Positions 42,290 to 51,769 of a DNA stretch of 64,000 bases are shown piece after piece. Source of the DNA: Sphingomonas xanthus (lineage in GTDB: Bacteria; Pseudomonadota; Alphaproteobacteria; Sphingomonadales; Sphingomonadaceae); assembly GCF_007998985.1 (NCBI RefSeq), contig NZ_CP041659.1:2106001-2170000 (forward strand), written 5' to 3'. Positions within the stretch are counted from its first letter, which is position 1. Every line of letters begins with the position of its first letter. Made by a program: the position numbers and the translations under genes. The notes below the pieces were generated by a model. It was not told the DNA's origin and did no database searches. It worked only from the letters and a program-made list of their open reading frames with translations.

Positions 42290-42969
42290 GCTGGCACGGG
42301 GTGCTGATTCTGGCACTCGCGGCCTTTATCGGGACCCACTTCCTGCTCTCGCATCCGCTTCGCGCACCGCTCGTCGCGTGGGTCGGGGAGAAGGCCTTTG
42401 CCGGCATCTATTCCCTGGTTGCGCTGATCACATTCGCCTGGGCGATGTGGGCCTATCCGCTGGCTTCGGCTGAGGCGCCGCAACTCTTGTGGGACGCTGG
42501 GCGCGCAGGTTTTGCTGCGGGCACCGTGCTGATGTGGTTGGGATCGGTACTGTTTATGGGGTCATTGCGGCGAAATCCGGCTTTCCCCCAACCGGGCAAG
42601 CGGGTTGCAAGCATCGGTGTACCGCGCGGTGTTTTCGCCATCACCCGCCACCCGATGATGTGGGGGTTTGCTCTATGGGCCGTGACCCACATCATCGTGA
42701 ACCCCACTCCAGCTAGTGTGATCCTGAGTGTCGCAATCGCATTTCTCGCGCTCGCCGGGTCGGTGATGCAGGACGTGAAGAAGCGAAAGCTGCTCGGCGG
42801 GACCTGGGTCGCATGGCAGGAGAAGACCTCCTTCATCCCTTATGGTCGCGGGTTTAGGTCCGCCGACGGCTTCGCACTGGTGACCGGTACGCTGCTGTGG
42901 CTGGGAGCGACCTGGGCGCATGGCGCGCTAGGCTATCGGGAAGCCGGAATCTGGGCCTTTGTCGGTTAG
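42286..42969 (+). CDS. NnrU family membrane protein
   Basis: This is a 227-residue protein with about six helices. It has the family motifs GTHFLLSHPLRAPLV, TRHPMMWGFALWA and the mid-helix LVALITFAWAMW. NnrU proteins occur near nitric oxide reduction genes or act in isoprenoid-related membrane steps (ZeaXanthin/beta-carotene isomerase-like fold); their reaction is not settled here. The ATG overlaps the amidohydrolase stop by 4 bases. Confidence 0.82.
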   Translation: MSWHGVLILALAAFIGTHFLLSHPLRAPLVAWVGEKAFAGIYSLVALITFAWAMWAYPLASAEAPQLLWDAGRAGFAAGTVLMWLGSVLFMGSLRRNPAFPQPGKRVASIGVPRGVFAITRHPMMWGFALWAVTHIIVNPTPASVILSVAIAFLALAGSVMQDVKKRKLLGGTWVAWQEKTSFIPYGRGFRSADGFALVTGTLLWLGATWAHGALGYREAGIWAFVG

Positions 42970-42993
42970 GCCTTTCAAGCTAATGCGCCGCTG

Positions 42994-44328
42994 ATGGGAC
43001 GCAAATTTTTTGGAACTGACGGGATTCGCGGGCGCACCAATGTCGCTCCGATGACCGCCGATACGGCAATGCGGGTCGGCCAGGCCGCCGGCACCTTTTT
43101 CCTGCGTGGCGATCACCGGCACCGGGTGGTGATCGGCAAGGACACCCGCTTGTCGGGCTACATGATGGAATCGGCGATGGTCGCCGGTTTCACCTCGGTC
43201 GGCATGGACGTGATCCTGCTTGGTCCTATGCCCACCCCAGCGGTTGCGATGCTCACGAAGGAATTGCGCGCCGATTTAGGCGTGATGATTTCTGCCAGTC
43301 ACAATCCCTTCGCCGACAATGGGATCAAGCTGTTCGGACCGGACGGCTACAAGCTCAGCGACAGCACGGAACTCGCGATCGAAGTACTGATGGGTGAGCC
43401 AGCGGAGCTGATCGACGCGCCAAAGGTCGGAAGAGCCAAGCGCATCGACGATGCCCGCGGCCGATATATCCATTTCGCCAAGAAGACTTTCCCCGATCAA
43501 TTGCGGCTCGACGGGCTGAAGGTCGTGATCGATTGCGCGAATGGCGCGGCCTATCAGGTTGCCCCTGATGCGCTGTGGGAGCTGGGCGCCGATATTATCC
43601 CACTCGGCACCAAACCCAACGGCACGAACATCAATGACGGGTGCGGATCTACCGCGCCGCAGTTGCTGCGGGAAACGGTAGTCGCCTCAGGCGCCGACCT
43701 AGGCCTGGCGCTGGACGGCGATGCCGACCGGTTGATCGTCATCGACGAGAAGGGCGAACTGGTCGATGGCGATCAGCTGATGGCGCTGATCGCCTTGTGC
43801 CAGCAGTCGCGCGGAACGTTGCGCGGGGACGGGATTGTCGCGACGGTGATGTCCAACCTGGGGCTCGAACGAAAGCTTGGGGACCACGGACTTGCCTTGC
43901 ACCGGACGGCGGTTGGCGACCGCTATGTGCTGGAAGGTATGCGCGAGCGGGGCTGCAATGTCGGGGGCGAACAGTCAGGTCACATTATTTTGTCTGACCA
44001 TGCGACGACTGGCGATGGCCTGGTCGCGGGCCTCCAAGTGTTGTCGGCGCTGGTCGAGCAGGGCAAGCCCGCCAGCGAAGTCCTGCACATGTTCGAGCCG
44101 GTACCGCAGCTACTCAAGAATGTGCGCTTCGGTGGAGGCACTCCGCTAGAGACTGACAGCGTCAAGAAGGCGATCGCAGGAGCGGAATCCGAACTTGGCG
44201 ACCGTGGCCGGCTGGTGATCCGGAAATCGGGCACCGAGCCGCTGATTCGGGTTATGGCCGAAGGCGACGACCCGGCGATGGTCGAGCGGCTGGTCGATCG
44301 CATCTGCGATGCGGTTGCGGCTGCTTAA
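42994..44328 (+). CDS. glmM: phosphoglucosamine mutase
   Basis: This is a 444-residue enzyme converting glucosamine-6-phosphate to glucosamine-1-phosphate for peptidoglycan and lipopolysaccharide. It starts [11 protein letters not shown], carries the phosphoserine loop [18 protein letters not shown], the metal loop [10 protein letters not shown], the sugar-binding GEQSGHIIL, and the phosphate-binding [12 protein letters not shown]. Length and order are standard. It lies 24 bases after NnrU and 24 before thiD. Confidence 0.96.
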   Translation: MGRKFFGTDGIRGRTNVAPMTADTAMRVGQAAGTFFLRGDHRHRVVIGKDTRLSGYMMESAMVAGFTSVGMDVILLGPMPTPAVAMLTKELRADLGVMISASHNPFADNGIKLFGPDGYKLSDSTELAIEVLMGEPAELIDAPKVGRAKRIDDARGRYIHFAKKTFPDQLRLDGLKVVIDCANGAAYQVAPDALWELGADIIPLGTKPNGTNINDGCGSTAPQLLRETVVASGADLGLALDGDADRLIVIDEKGELVDGDQLMALIALCQQSRGTLRGDGIVATVMSNLGLERKLGDHGLALHRTAVGDRYVLEGMRERGCNVGGEQSGHIILSDHATTGDGLVAGLQVLSALVEQGKPASEVLHMFEPVPQLLKNVRFGGGTPLETDSVKKAIAGAESELGDRGRLVIRKSGTEPLIRVMAEGDDPAMVERLVDRICDAVAAA

Positions 44329-44352
44329 GACATTGGCGCTAAGGCCATTGCC

Positions 44353-45522
44353 ATGACCGCCAAAACTCCCCGCATCCTGATTATCGCCGGATCCGATTCC
44401 GGAGGCGGGGCGGGCATCCAGGCGGACATCAAGACTGTTACGATGCTCGGCGGCCATGCCATGACCGCGGTAACTGCGGTGACCGCGCAGAATACCAAGG
44501 GCGTCACGGCCGTCCATGCGATCCCCACCGAGACCGTGCTGGCGCAGATCGATGCCGTGGTTGAGGACATCGGCGTCGATGCGGTCAAGATCGGCATGAT
44601 CGGATCGCCTTTCACCGCGCTGCACATCGCCGCGCGCCTCGAGAAACTGGACGGTGTGCCAATCGTCTTCGACCCGGTGATGGTGGCGACAAGCGGTGCG
44701 ACGCTCGCCGACGACCCTACGATCGCTGCTTTCGGCAAGCTGATGGAAGTGTCCGCGGTCGCGACTCCGAACCTCCCTGAACTGCGCAGGCTGACGGGGC
44801 AGGACGATGAAGTGGCGGCCGCGCTCGACCTGGTGTCGCGCCATGGTTGCGCGGTGCTGATCAAGGGCGGGCATGAGGAAGGCGATGCCCTTGCCGATGC
44901 GTTGATCGAAGAAGATAATATGACCAGCTGGCAGGGTCAGCGGATTCACACCAGTTCGACCCATGGCACAGGTTGTACGCTGGCCAGCGGAATTGCCTTC
45001 TATCTTGGAGCGGGACTTCCCCTGTCCCAGGCGGTCGAGCGGGCGCGCTTGTTTGTCCGCATGGCGCTGCACGAGGCGCCCGGATTGGGACAAGGCCACG
45101 GCCCGCTTGGCCACTACGCGGTCAAGCTTGATACTGGCCTTGGGCTTCGGCTCAACCAGGTCACAGTGACCGGCAAGGATTATGCCAAGATGGTTGATTT
45201 CTATCGGCGGCTTGGTCTCAAGCAGATCGTCGATAGCCCGGAAAATCACTACGCGCGGTTCGAGGCGGGCGCTGCGACTTTCTCGGTGCAATGCGATCCC
45301 GAGGCGGAAATCGGGGAGACGGTGGCGGTCTATTTTGAATGCGACGATCTCGACCAGCGGGTCGAGCAGCTGGCGCGTTCGGGCATTCCGTTCGAACATG
45401 GTCCACGCAACCAACCCTGGATGTGGCGCGAAGCGCGGCTGCGCGATCCATCGGGAAACACGGTATTTCTCTATCGTGCAGGCGAGAACCGACGCTTTCC
45501 TCCGTGGCGCATGGCGGAATAA
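44353..45522 (+). CDS. thiD: HMP/HMP-P kinase fused to a VOC (glyoxalase-like) domain
   Basis: This is a 389-residue protein. Residues 1-260 are ThiD, which phosphorylates hydroxymethylpyrimidine and its phosphate in thiamine synthesis. It has IAGSDSGGGAGIQADIKT near the start, ALDLVSRHGCAVLIKGGH, and the catalytic TSSTHGTGCTLAS. ThiD is normally about 260-270 residues. The remaining ~125 residues (from NQVTVTGKDYAKMVDFYRRL) look like a VOC-fold domain with paired beta-alpha-beta-beta-beta modules, ending RDPSGNTVFLYRAG. The fusion is continuous with no stop between. A role for the VOC domain is unknown. Confidence 0.9.
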   Translation: MTAKTPRILIIAGSDSGGGAGIQADIKTVTMLGGHAMTAVTAVTAQNTKGVTAVHAIPTETVLAQIDAVVEDIGVDAVKIGMIGSPFTALHIAARLEKLDGVPIVFDPVMVATSGATLADDPTIAAFGKLMEVSAVATPNLPELRRLTGQDDEVAAALDLVSRHGCAVLIKGGHEEGDALADALIEEDNMTSWQGQRIHTSSTHGTGCTLASGIAFYLGAGLPLSQAVERARLFVRMALHEAPGLGQGHGPLGHYAVKLDTGLGLRLNQVTVTGKDYAKMVDFYRRLGLKQIVDSPENHYARFEAGAATFSVQCDPEAEIGETVAVYFECDDLDQRVEQLARSGIPFEHGPRNQPWMWREARLRDPSGNTVFLYRAGENRRFPPWRMAE

Positions 45523-45584
45523 TCCACAAAAATTTCAAACGGATGGTGGCAGCGACCGGCAAGGCTGGCTAGCATCGAGAGGCA

Positions 45585-46199
45585 ATGAAGCGACCCTGTT
45601 TCAAGCTTGAACTTCCGTTTCCGCAACCTCTCGCCGGGGTCGATGAGGCCGGCTGCGCGCCGCTCGCGGGTCCCGTGGTGGCCGCGGCGGTGGTGCTCGA
45701 TCGGGAGAAATTCCCACGCGGGATCGACGATTCCAAAAAGCTCGACCTTCCAACCCGCGAAGCCATCTTCGGGCGGTTGCAGAAGGTCGCCCGGATCGGG
45801 GTGGGCATGGCGAGCGTCGAGGAAATCGACCAGATCAACATCTACTGGGCACGAATGCTGGCGATGAGCCGCGCGGTCGAGGCGCTGGGCTTCGAACCAG
45901 CGTGGGTGCTGGTGGATGGCAATGCCACGCCGCGTTGGCAGCGCCCTTCCAAGGCGATCATCTCGGGTGACGCCAAGTGCCGCTCGATCGCTGCTGCGTC
46001 GATCGTCGCAAAGGTAACGCGCGACCGGATCATGGCTGACTATGCGCGCGACTATCCGGGCTACGGATGGGAAACCAATCGCGGCTATCCGACACCGGCA
46101 CATATCCGCGCGCTCGACGAGCTTGGCTTGACGCCGCTTCATCGCAAGAGCTTCGGCCGGGTGAGGGAACGGGCTCAGATCAGCCTGCCGCTGGAATAA
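45585..46199 (+). CDS. rnhB: ribonuclease HII
   Basis: This is a 204-residue enzyme that removes ribonucleotides from RNA-DNA hybrids. The catalytic acids lie in GVDEAGCAPLAGPV, DSKKL and VDGNATP; the metal-site Asp of RDR and the GYGWETNRGYPT motif follow. The length is normal. GAGAGG sits just upstream of the ATG. It is followed by 194 bases of upstream DNA for ccrM. Confidence 0.95.
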   Translation: MKRPCFKLELPFPQPLAGVDEAGCAPLAGPVVAAAVVLDREKFPRGIDDSKKLDLPTREAIFGRLQKVARIGVGMASVEEIDQINIYWARMLAMSRAVEALGFEPAWVLVDGNATPRWQRPSKAIISGDAKCRSIAAASIVAKVTRDRIMADYARDYPGYGWETNRGYPTPAHIRALDELGLTPLHRKSFGRVRERAQISLPLE

Positions 46200-47536
<1,337 letters not shown>

Positions 47537-47543
47537 CGCACCA

Positions 47544-48602
47544 ATGCGCACGCTTATTCGTCCTACGGGCTTCGTAGATTCTCCGTTCGGCCATGACGGC
47601 AAGGTCGCGCGGCTCGCCGGGGGGCTGAACTGGTTCGCTTCGGTAGAACTGATCCATCCCGATGGCCGCCGAGAGCTAGCCCCGGTGGAGGGGATCGAAG
47701 ACCGGTTTGACGATGCGATGGCAGCAGACTGGACGAGGATCACTGCCGCACGTCAGCCGTTGCAGCTTGGTCAGCGGACCATTCGGCTCGACCAGCCCCA
47801 GGTTATGGGCATCCTCAACGCAACGCCTGACAGTTTTTCCGATGGTGGCTCCTATGCTGAGCCCGGCGCAGCTGGGCAGGCCGGGGGGCTCATGGCATCG
47901 CAGGGCGCGGCAATCATCGACGTTGGCGGGGAGTCGACGAGGCCAGGTGCGACGACTGTTTGGGAAGGCGATGAACTGGAGCGCGTGCTGCCTGTCGTCC
48001 AGCAGCTCGCGGCCTCGGGGCATGCGGTTTCGATCGACACACGGAAGGCCGGGGTGATGGCTGCGGCAGTCGAGCAGGGCGCGGCGATGGTCAACGACGT
48101 CACGGCGCTAAGCTGGGATCCGCAGTCGGCAGCCGCCGTCGCGAGCGCGGACGTGCCAGTAGTGCTGATGCATCATCAGGGTGACCCGACGACCATGCAG
48201 GATGCGCCGCGCTATGGCGATGTTCTGGTGGAAGTGTTCGAATGGCTGGAAGACCGGATCGCATTCGCCATTGATGCTGGGATCGCCCGTGACCGGATCC
48301 TGGTCGACCCTGGGATAGGGTTCGGCAAAACAGTCGCACACAATCTTGAACTCATGAACGGGCTCGCGCTGTTTCACGGACTGGGCTGCCCGATTGTGCT
48401 GGGCGCCAGCCGCAAGCGAACGATTGGGGCACTCAGCAACGAGGCGCCGGTTGATCAGCGTATCGGTGGCTCACTGATCTTGGCGCAGAAGGCGATGGAA
48501 CAGGGCGCGCAGATCCTGCGGGTACATGACGTCTTTGAGACGGTGCAGTCACTGAAAGTGTGGCGTGGCCTTCGTGATCAGGCTCTGACCCCGAAGCGTT
48601 AG
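47544..48602 (+). CDS. folP: dihydropteroate synthase
   Basis: This is a 352-residue enzyme joining p-aminobenzoate to hydroxymethyldihydropterin diphosphate. Motifs are LNATPDSFSDGG, DVGGESTRPGA, VSIDTRKAGV, NDVTALSWD, LMHHQGDP, DPGIGFGKTV and LGASRKR. An N-terminal stretch of about 70 residues precedes the core, longer than in minimal FolP. The ATG at 47544 follows the ccrM stop by 7 bases, without a strong site of its own. Its stop overlaps that of the convergent regulator gene by 4 bases. Confidence 0.93.
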   Translation: MRTLIRPTGFVDSPFGHDGKVARLAGGLNWFASVELIHPDGRRELAPVEGIEDRFDDAMAADWTRITAARQPLQLGQRTIRLDQPQVMGILNATPDSFSDGGSYAEPGAAGQAGGLMASQGAAIIDVGGESTRPGATTVWEGDELERVLPVVQQLAASGHAVSIDTRKAGVMAAAVEQGAAMVNDVTALSWDPQSAAAVASADVPVVLMHHQGDPTTMQDAPRYGDVLVEVFEWLEDRIAFAIDAGIARDRILVDPGIGFGKTVAHNLELMNGLALFHGLGCPIVLGASRKRTIGALSNEAPVDQRIGGSLILAQKAMEQGAQILRVHDVFETVQSLKVWRGLRDQALTPKR

Positions 48603-50035
48603 GCGGCGCTGTCGATCCCAAGTTCGCTAAGTTTGCGATAGAGGGTGGAACGGCCAATCCCCAGCCGGCGAGCGACTTCGGTCATGCGGCCGCGATAATG
48701 GCCGATGGCGAGCCGAATGATGTCAGCTTCGATGTCGCTCAACGAGCGAAGGTGACCATCTTGTTCATAGAGGGTCACACCGGGTGCGCCGGACATGGCC
48801 GCGTCGGTCGAAGCCTTGCCGATATCGGGTGAAATGTCGCCCCGGCGGCCTGAAAAGCGCGACTGGATGGCGATATGTGGAAAGTCGTCTGCGGTCAGCG
48901 AGTTGCCGTCCGCCTGCAGCGCAGCGCGGAATAACACGCCAGCGAGCTGGCGAACATTGCCTGGCCAGCCATAGCGCATCAGGACGGTCAGCGCGTCATT
49001 GCCGATGGAGAGGGAGCGCATTCCCGGTTCGTCGGCAAAGCGTGCGAGAAAATGGCGGGCGAGGGCGGGGATGTCGCCGCTTCGATCGCGCAGCGGCGGA
49101 AGTGCAACCGTGGCGGAAGCGATACGCTCGGCAAGCCCAGGATGAAAATCCTCGGGCAAGGCGCGGCTGGAGGTGGCGATTATTCGCACATCGACCGAAT
49201 TGGAGCCGTTGCAACCGACCGGACGTACTTCTCCAGTCGCCAGCACGCGGTCGAGCTTAGCCTGTGTCTCAGCAGGGAGCGCGCCGATTTCATCCAGCAG
49301 CAAGGTGCCAGTATCGGACTCCACGAGCTTGCCGACCCGTTCCGCGAAGGCACCCGGAAATGCGCCGGGCATATGACCGAACAGTTCGCTATCGATGATG
49401 TTGGCAGCGATCGCCTTGCAATCGAGCTGGACCAGCGGGCCGCGACTGCGCAGGCTGGCATGATGAATTGCCCGCGCGATTGTTTCCTTGCCGCTGCCCG
49501 CTTCCCCCACGATTAGGATCGGCAGACGGTTCCGCGCGGCCTTGGCGGCTACGGCCAGCGCAGTTCGAAATTGGGGAGAGGCACCGACCATTTGGTCGAG
49601 CGGCAGTTCAGGCGCGATCTTTTCAGATAGGGGGGCAAGTTCGCCAACGGCACGTCGCCGGTCAGCATGGGCCGCGAGCGCGTCGAGCAGGCGTTCGGGC
49701 GCAATCGGCTTGGCGAGATAGTCCGACGCGCCGGCGCGCATCGCGTCCACAGCTAGCGCGATTGACCCCGCATCGGCCAAGGCAATGATCGGTAGAGAGG
49801 GTCTTGATTGGCGAATGGCCGCAATCAGTTCCGGACCGGCTTCGCCATTCCAACTCGACAGGATCGCGGCGCGAACTTCGCGGCCGTGGGGTCCTTGGAG
49901 CAAGGCAACTGCCGTTTCGAGGTCCGCCGCGCCCACCGTACTCCAGCCGGCTCGCGAGGCAACGGCCGACAATTGCCGCCGCTCATGGGCATCGGCATCG
50001 ACCAGCAGCAGGGACCGGAGCGTTTCCTCACGCAT
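48599..50035 (-). CDS. NtrC-like activator with degenerate receiver and GAFPGA loop
   Basis: This is a 478-residue protein with a receiver-like domain (1-125), an AAA+ domain (about 148-380) and a Fis-type helix-turn-helix (about 440-475, MTEVARRLGIGRSTLYRKL). Walker A reads GEAGSGKET and Walker B LLLDEIGALP. The receiver lacks the expected phospho-Asp (LSSWNGEAGP in its place) but keeps AKP. The sigma-54 contact loop GAFTGA reads GAFPGA. Both changes suggest it does not work as a classical phosphorylated sigma-54 activator. It is divergent from the aa3 subunit IV gene. Confidence 0.85.
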   Translation of the reverse strand: MREETLRSLLLVDADAHERRQLSAVASRAGWSTVGAADLETAVALLQGPHGREVRAAILSSWNGEAGPELIAAIRQSRPSLPIIALADAGSIALAVDAMRAGASDYLAKPIAPERLLDALAAHADRRRAVGELAPLSEKIAPELPLDQMVGASPQFRTALAVAAKAARNRLPILIVGEAGSGKETIARAIHHASLRSRGPLVQLDCKAIAANIIDSELFGHMPGAFPGAFAERVGKLVESDTGTLLLDEIGALPAETQAKLDRVLATGEVRPVGCNGSNSVDVRIIATSSRALPEDFHPGLAERIASATVALPPLRDRSGDIPALARHFLARFADEPGMRSLSIGNDALTVLMRYGWPGNVRQLAGVLFRAALQADGNSLTADDFPHIAIQSRFSGRRGDISPDIGKASTDAAMSGAPGVTLYEQDGHLRSLSDIEADIIRLAIGHYRGRMTEVARRLGIGRSTLYRKLSELGIDSAA

Positions 50036-50084
50036 GTGGGTCTATCTAGCGGCAAGGAGTAAAGCAGCACTTAAGGACCGACCG

Positions 50085-50102
50085 AAAAAATGCCCTTGGG
50101 CA
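50085..50102 (-). terminator. possible terminator for minus-strand transcripts
   Basis: Read on the minus strand, TGCCC-AA-GGGCA (50102-50091) is followed by six T (50090-50085). The usable stem is only four pairs with a 4-base loop. No minus-strand gene ends nearby, so it may only limit antisense reading into the region. Confidence 0.25.
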
Positions 50103-50158
50103 GGGACGCGGGGCTTGTTAAGACGCTTCCGAAACTCAGCTTCCAGGGAACATGCCAC

Positions 50159-50308
50159 ATGGCCGACAACAAGGCTCATCCGACCGCAACCGAGATGGAT
50201 TATCCGGCGCATCACCGTAATTACGACGGCTTCCTGAAGCTGTTGAAGTGGGGCTCCATCCTGACCGCGATCGTAACTGCCGCGGTCATCTACATCATCG
50301 CAAATTAG
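50159..50308 (+). CDS. aa3-type cytochrome c oxidase subunit IV
   Basis: This is a 49-residue protein with a hydrophilic first half (DNKAHPTATEMDYPAHHRNY) and a single membrane helix at the end (GSILTAIVTAAVIYIIAN). The size and the EMDYPAHxxxY pattern fit the alphaproteobacterial aa3 subunit IV family. The ATG at 50159 has CCAGGGAA upstream. The pntAA gene starts 10 bases after it, an arrangement common in this group. Confidence 0.85.
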   Translation: MADNKAHPTATEMDYPAHHRNYDGFLKLLKWGSILTAIVTAAVIYIIAN

Positions 50309-50317
50309 GCCGACCGG

Positions 50318-51442
50318 TTGAAGGTCGCCGTCCTCGCAGAAGCCGCTGGCGAAACCCGGGTTTCGGCTATTCCCGAAACCGTGAAGAAATTCGCCGCGCT
50401 CGGCGCAAGTGTCGCGGTCGAACGCGGTGCGGGCCTTGCCGCGACCATTAGCGACGCGGATTTCGAAGCGGCGGGAGCTACGACGGGAACACGCCCTGAG
50501 GTGCTTGATGGCGCTGACTTGATCTTCAGCGTCACCGGCCCCGAACCCGCCAGCCTGGCAGGCGCCAAGGAGGGCGCACTGCTGGTTGGCGCACTGGATC
50601 CCCTGCGGCGACGCGATGTAATCGAAGCCTATGCCTCTGCGGGCATCGAGGCGCTTGCACTTGAGTGGATGCCTCGCATTACTCGCGCCCAGTCGATGGA
50701 CATCCTGTCGTCCCAGTCGAATTTATCCGGTTACAAGGCGGTGGTGGACGCTGCTGCGGCGTTCGGTCGCGCCTTCCCGATGATGATGACGGCCGCGGGC
50801 ACGGTTCATCCCGCAAAGCTGTTCGTCATGGGTGTCGGGGTGGCCGGACTTCAGGCAATTGCCACTGGGCGTCGCCTGGGGGCACAGGTCAGCGCGACCG
50901 ACGTTCGTTCCGCGACACGAGAACAGATCCAGTCACTGGGCGCCAAGCCGATCTTCGTCGAGGGCGTTCAGGGCATCGAGGGGGAAGGTCAGGGCGGCTA
51001 CGCCGGGGAAACTTCTGCCGAATACCAAAAAGCCCAGGCCGAACTGGTCAGCGGACATATCGCCAAGCAGGACATTGTCATTACGACAGCGCTAATCCCG
51101 GGGCGCCCGGCGCCGCGCCTGATCAGTGACGCTCAATTGGCGACAATGAAACCAGGCAGCGTCATCGTTGACTTGGCAGCCGAAGCCGGGGGCAACGTAG
51201 AGGGATGTGTTGCGGGCGAGACTGTTCAGCTTCACGGGGTCAAAATAATTGGCGCAGTCCAGTTGGCCCGGACTCTTCCCGCCGACGCGTCGGCCCTATT
51301 TTCGCGCAACATTGCGAACTTCGTCGCTGCATTCTGGGACAAGGACGCGGGGCGCCTTGCACTACCCGACGATGATGAAATCGTCTCGGCGGTTCGGCTG
51401 ACGAAGAATGGCAAGATCGTTAACGCTCGCCTGACCGGCTGA
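50318..51442 (+). CDS. pntAA: NAD(P) transhydrogenase, alpha subunit part 1
   Basis: This is a 374-residue NAD(H)-binding domain I. The TTG at 50318 is the start (KVAVLAEAAGETRVSAIPET), as no ATG or GTG lies nearby. Motifs include ISRAQ-like TRAQSMDILSSQ, VLGVGVAG-type MGVGVAGLQAIATGRRLGA, and YAGETSAEY, plus ALIPGRPAPRLI. The enzyme moves hydride from NADH to NADP+ driven by proton entry. The other two subunit genes lie 2.8 kb downstream, separated by a minus-strand gene. Confidence 0.92.
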   Translation: MKVAVLAEAAGETRVSAIPETVKKFAALGASVAVERGAGLAATISDADFEAAGATTGTRPEVLDGADLIFSVTGPEPASLAGAKEGALLVGALDPLRRRDVIEAYASAGIEALALEWMPRITRAQSMDILSSQSNLSGYKAVVDAAAAFGRAFPMMMTAAGTVHPAKLFVMGVGVAGLQAIATGRRLGAQVSATDVRSATREQIQSLGAKPIFVEGVQGIEGEGQGGYAGETSAEYQKAQAELVSGHIAKQDIVITTALIPGRPAPRLISDAQLATMKPGSVIVDLAAEAGGNVEGCVAGETVQLHGVKIIGAVQLARTLPADASALFSRNIANFVAAFWDKDAGRLALPDDDEIVSAVRLTKNGKIVNARLTG

Positions 51443-51530
51443 GTATTTCCTGAGGGTTGGGGTGGGGCAGGTCCTGAAAACCCTGCGCCGAGAAGTCGTG
51501 CCGCAAGCCTGAACCACGGACATGCAAAGA

Positions 51531-51558
51531 GACGATCTACGCCGAGCCGCAGATCGTC
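51531..51558. other. perfect 8-bp inverted repeat
   Basis: GACGATCT (51531-51538) and AGATCGTC (51551-51558) form a perfect stem with a 12-base loop. It lies 88 bases after the pntAA stop, with no T-run following. It lies in the 327-base gap (51443-51769) that also holds a candidate small ORF on the minus strand. Confidence 0.4.
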
Positions 51559-51602
51559 CACATTGCTGAAATCATGTGCCAGCCCGAAGGCCGGCAAGCG
51601 CC

Positions 51603-51683
51603 TTAGGCGGTGCCGCCGCCGTGACCCCATCCATGGCCGAAAAGCCAGGACCAGAGACCGCGCTGCGTCTGAACTTTCTTCAT
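51603..51683 (-). CDS. candidate 26-residue small protein
   Basis: A minus-strand frame starts at the ATG 51681-51683, preceded by AGGGGA eight bases upstream, and ends at TAA 51603-51605. The peptide begins MKKVQTQRGLWSWLFGHGW and ends in a Gly/His-rich tail. Trp-rich and Gly-rich short peptides of this kind could be membrane-active or metal-binding. It lies 86 bases after the stop of the CHASE2-EAL gene on the same strand. Confidence 0.4.
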   Translation of the reverse strand: MKKVQTQRGLWSWLFGHGWGHGGGTA

Positions 51684-51769
51684 GATCGTCCCCTGTCGTT
51701 ACACGGCGACTCATGCCGTAGACGGAGACGTTAACCTTAATCGAAATGGTTAGCAAGAAATTTACCAAG

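Noticed and set aside
50085..50102. An intrinsic terminator for a minus-strand gene
   Set aside because: Kept only as a low-confidence feature: the stem is weak and no minus-strand gene ends there.
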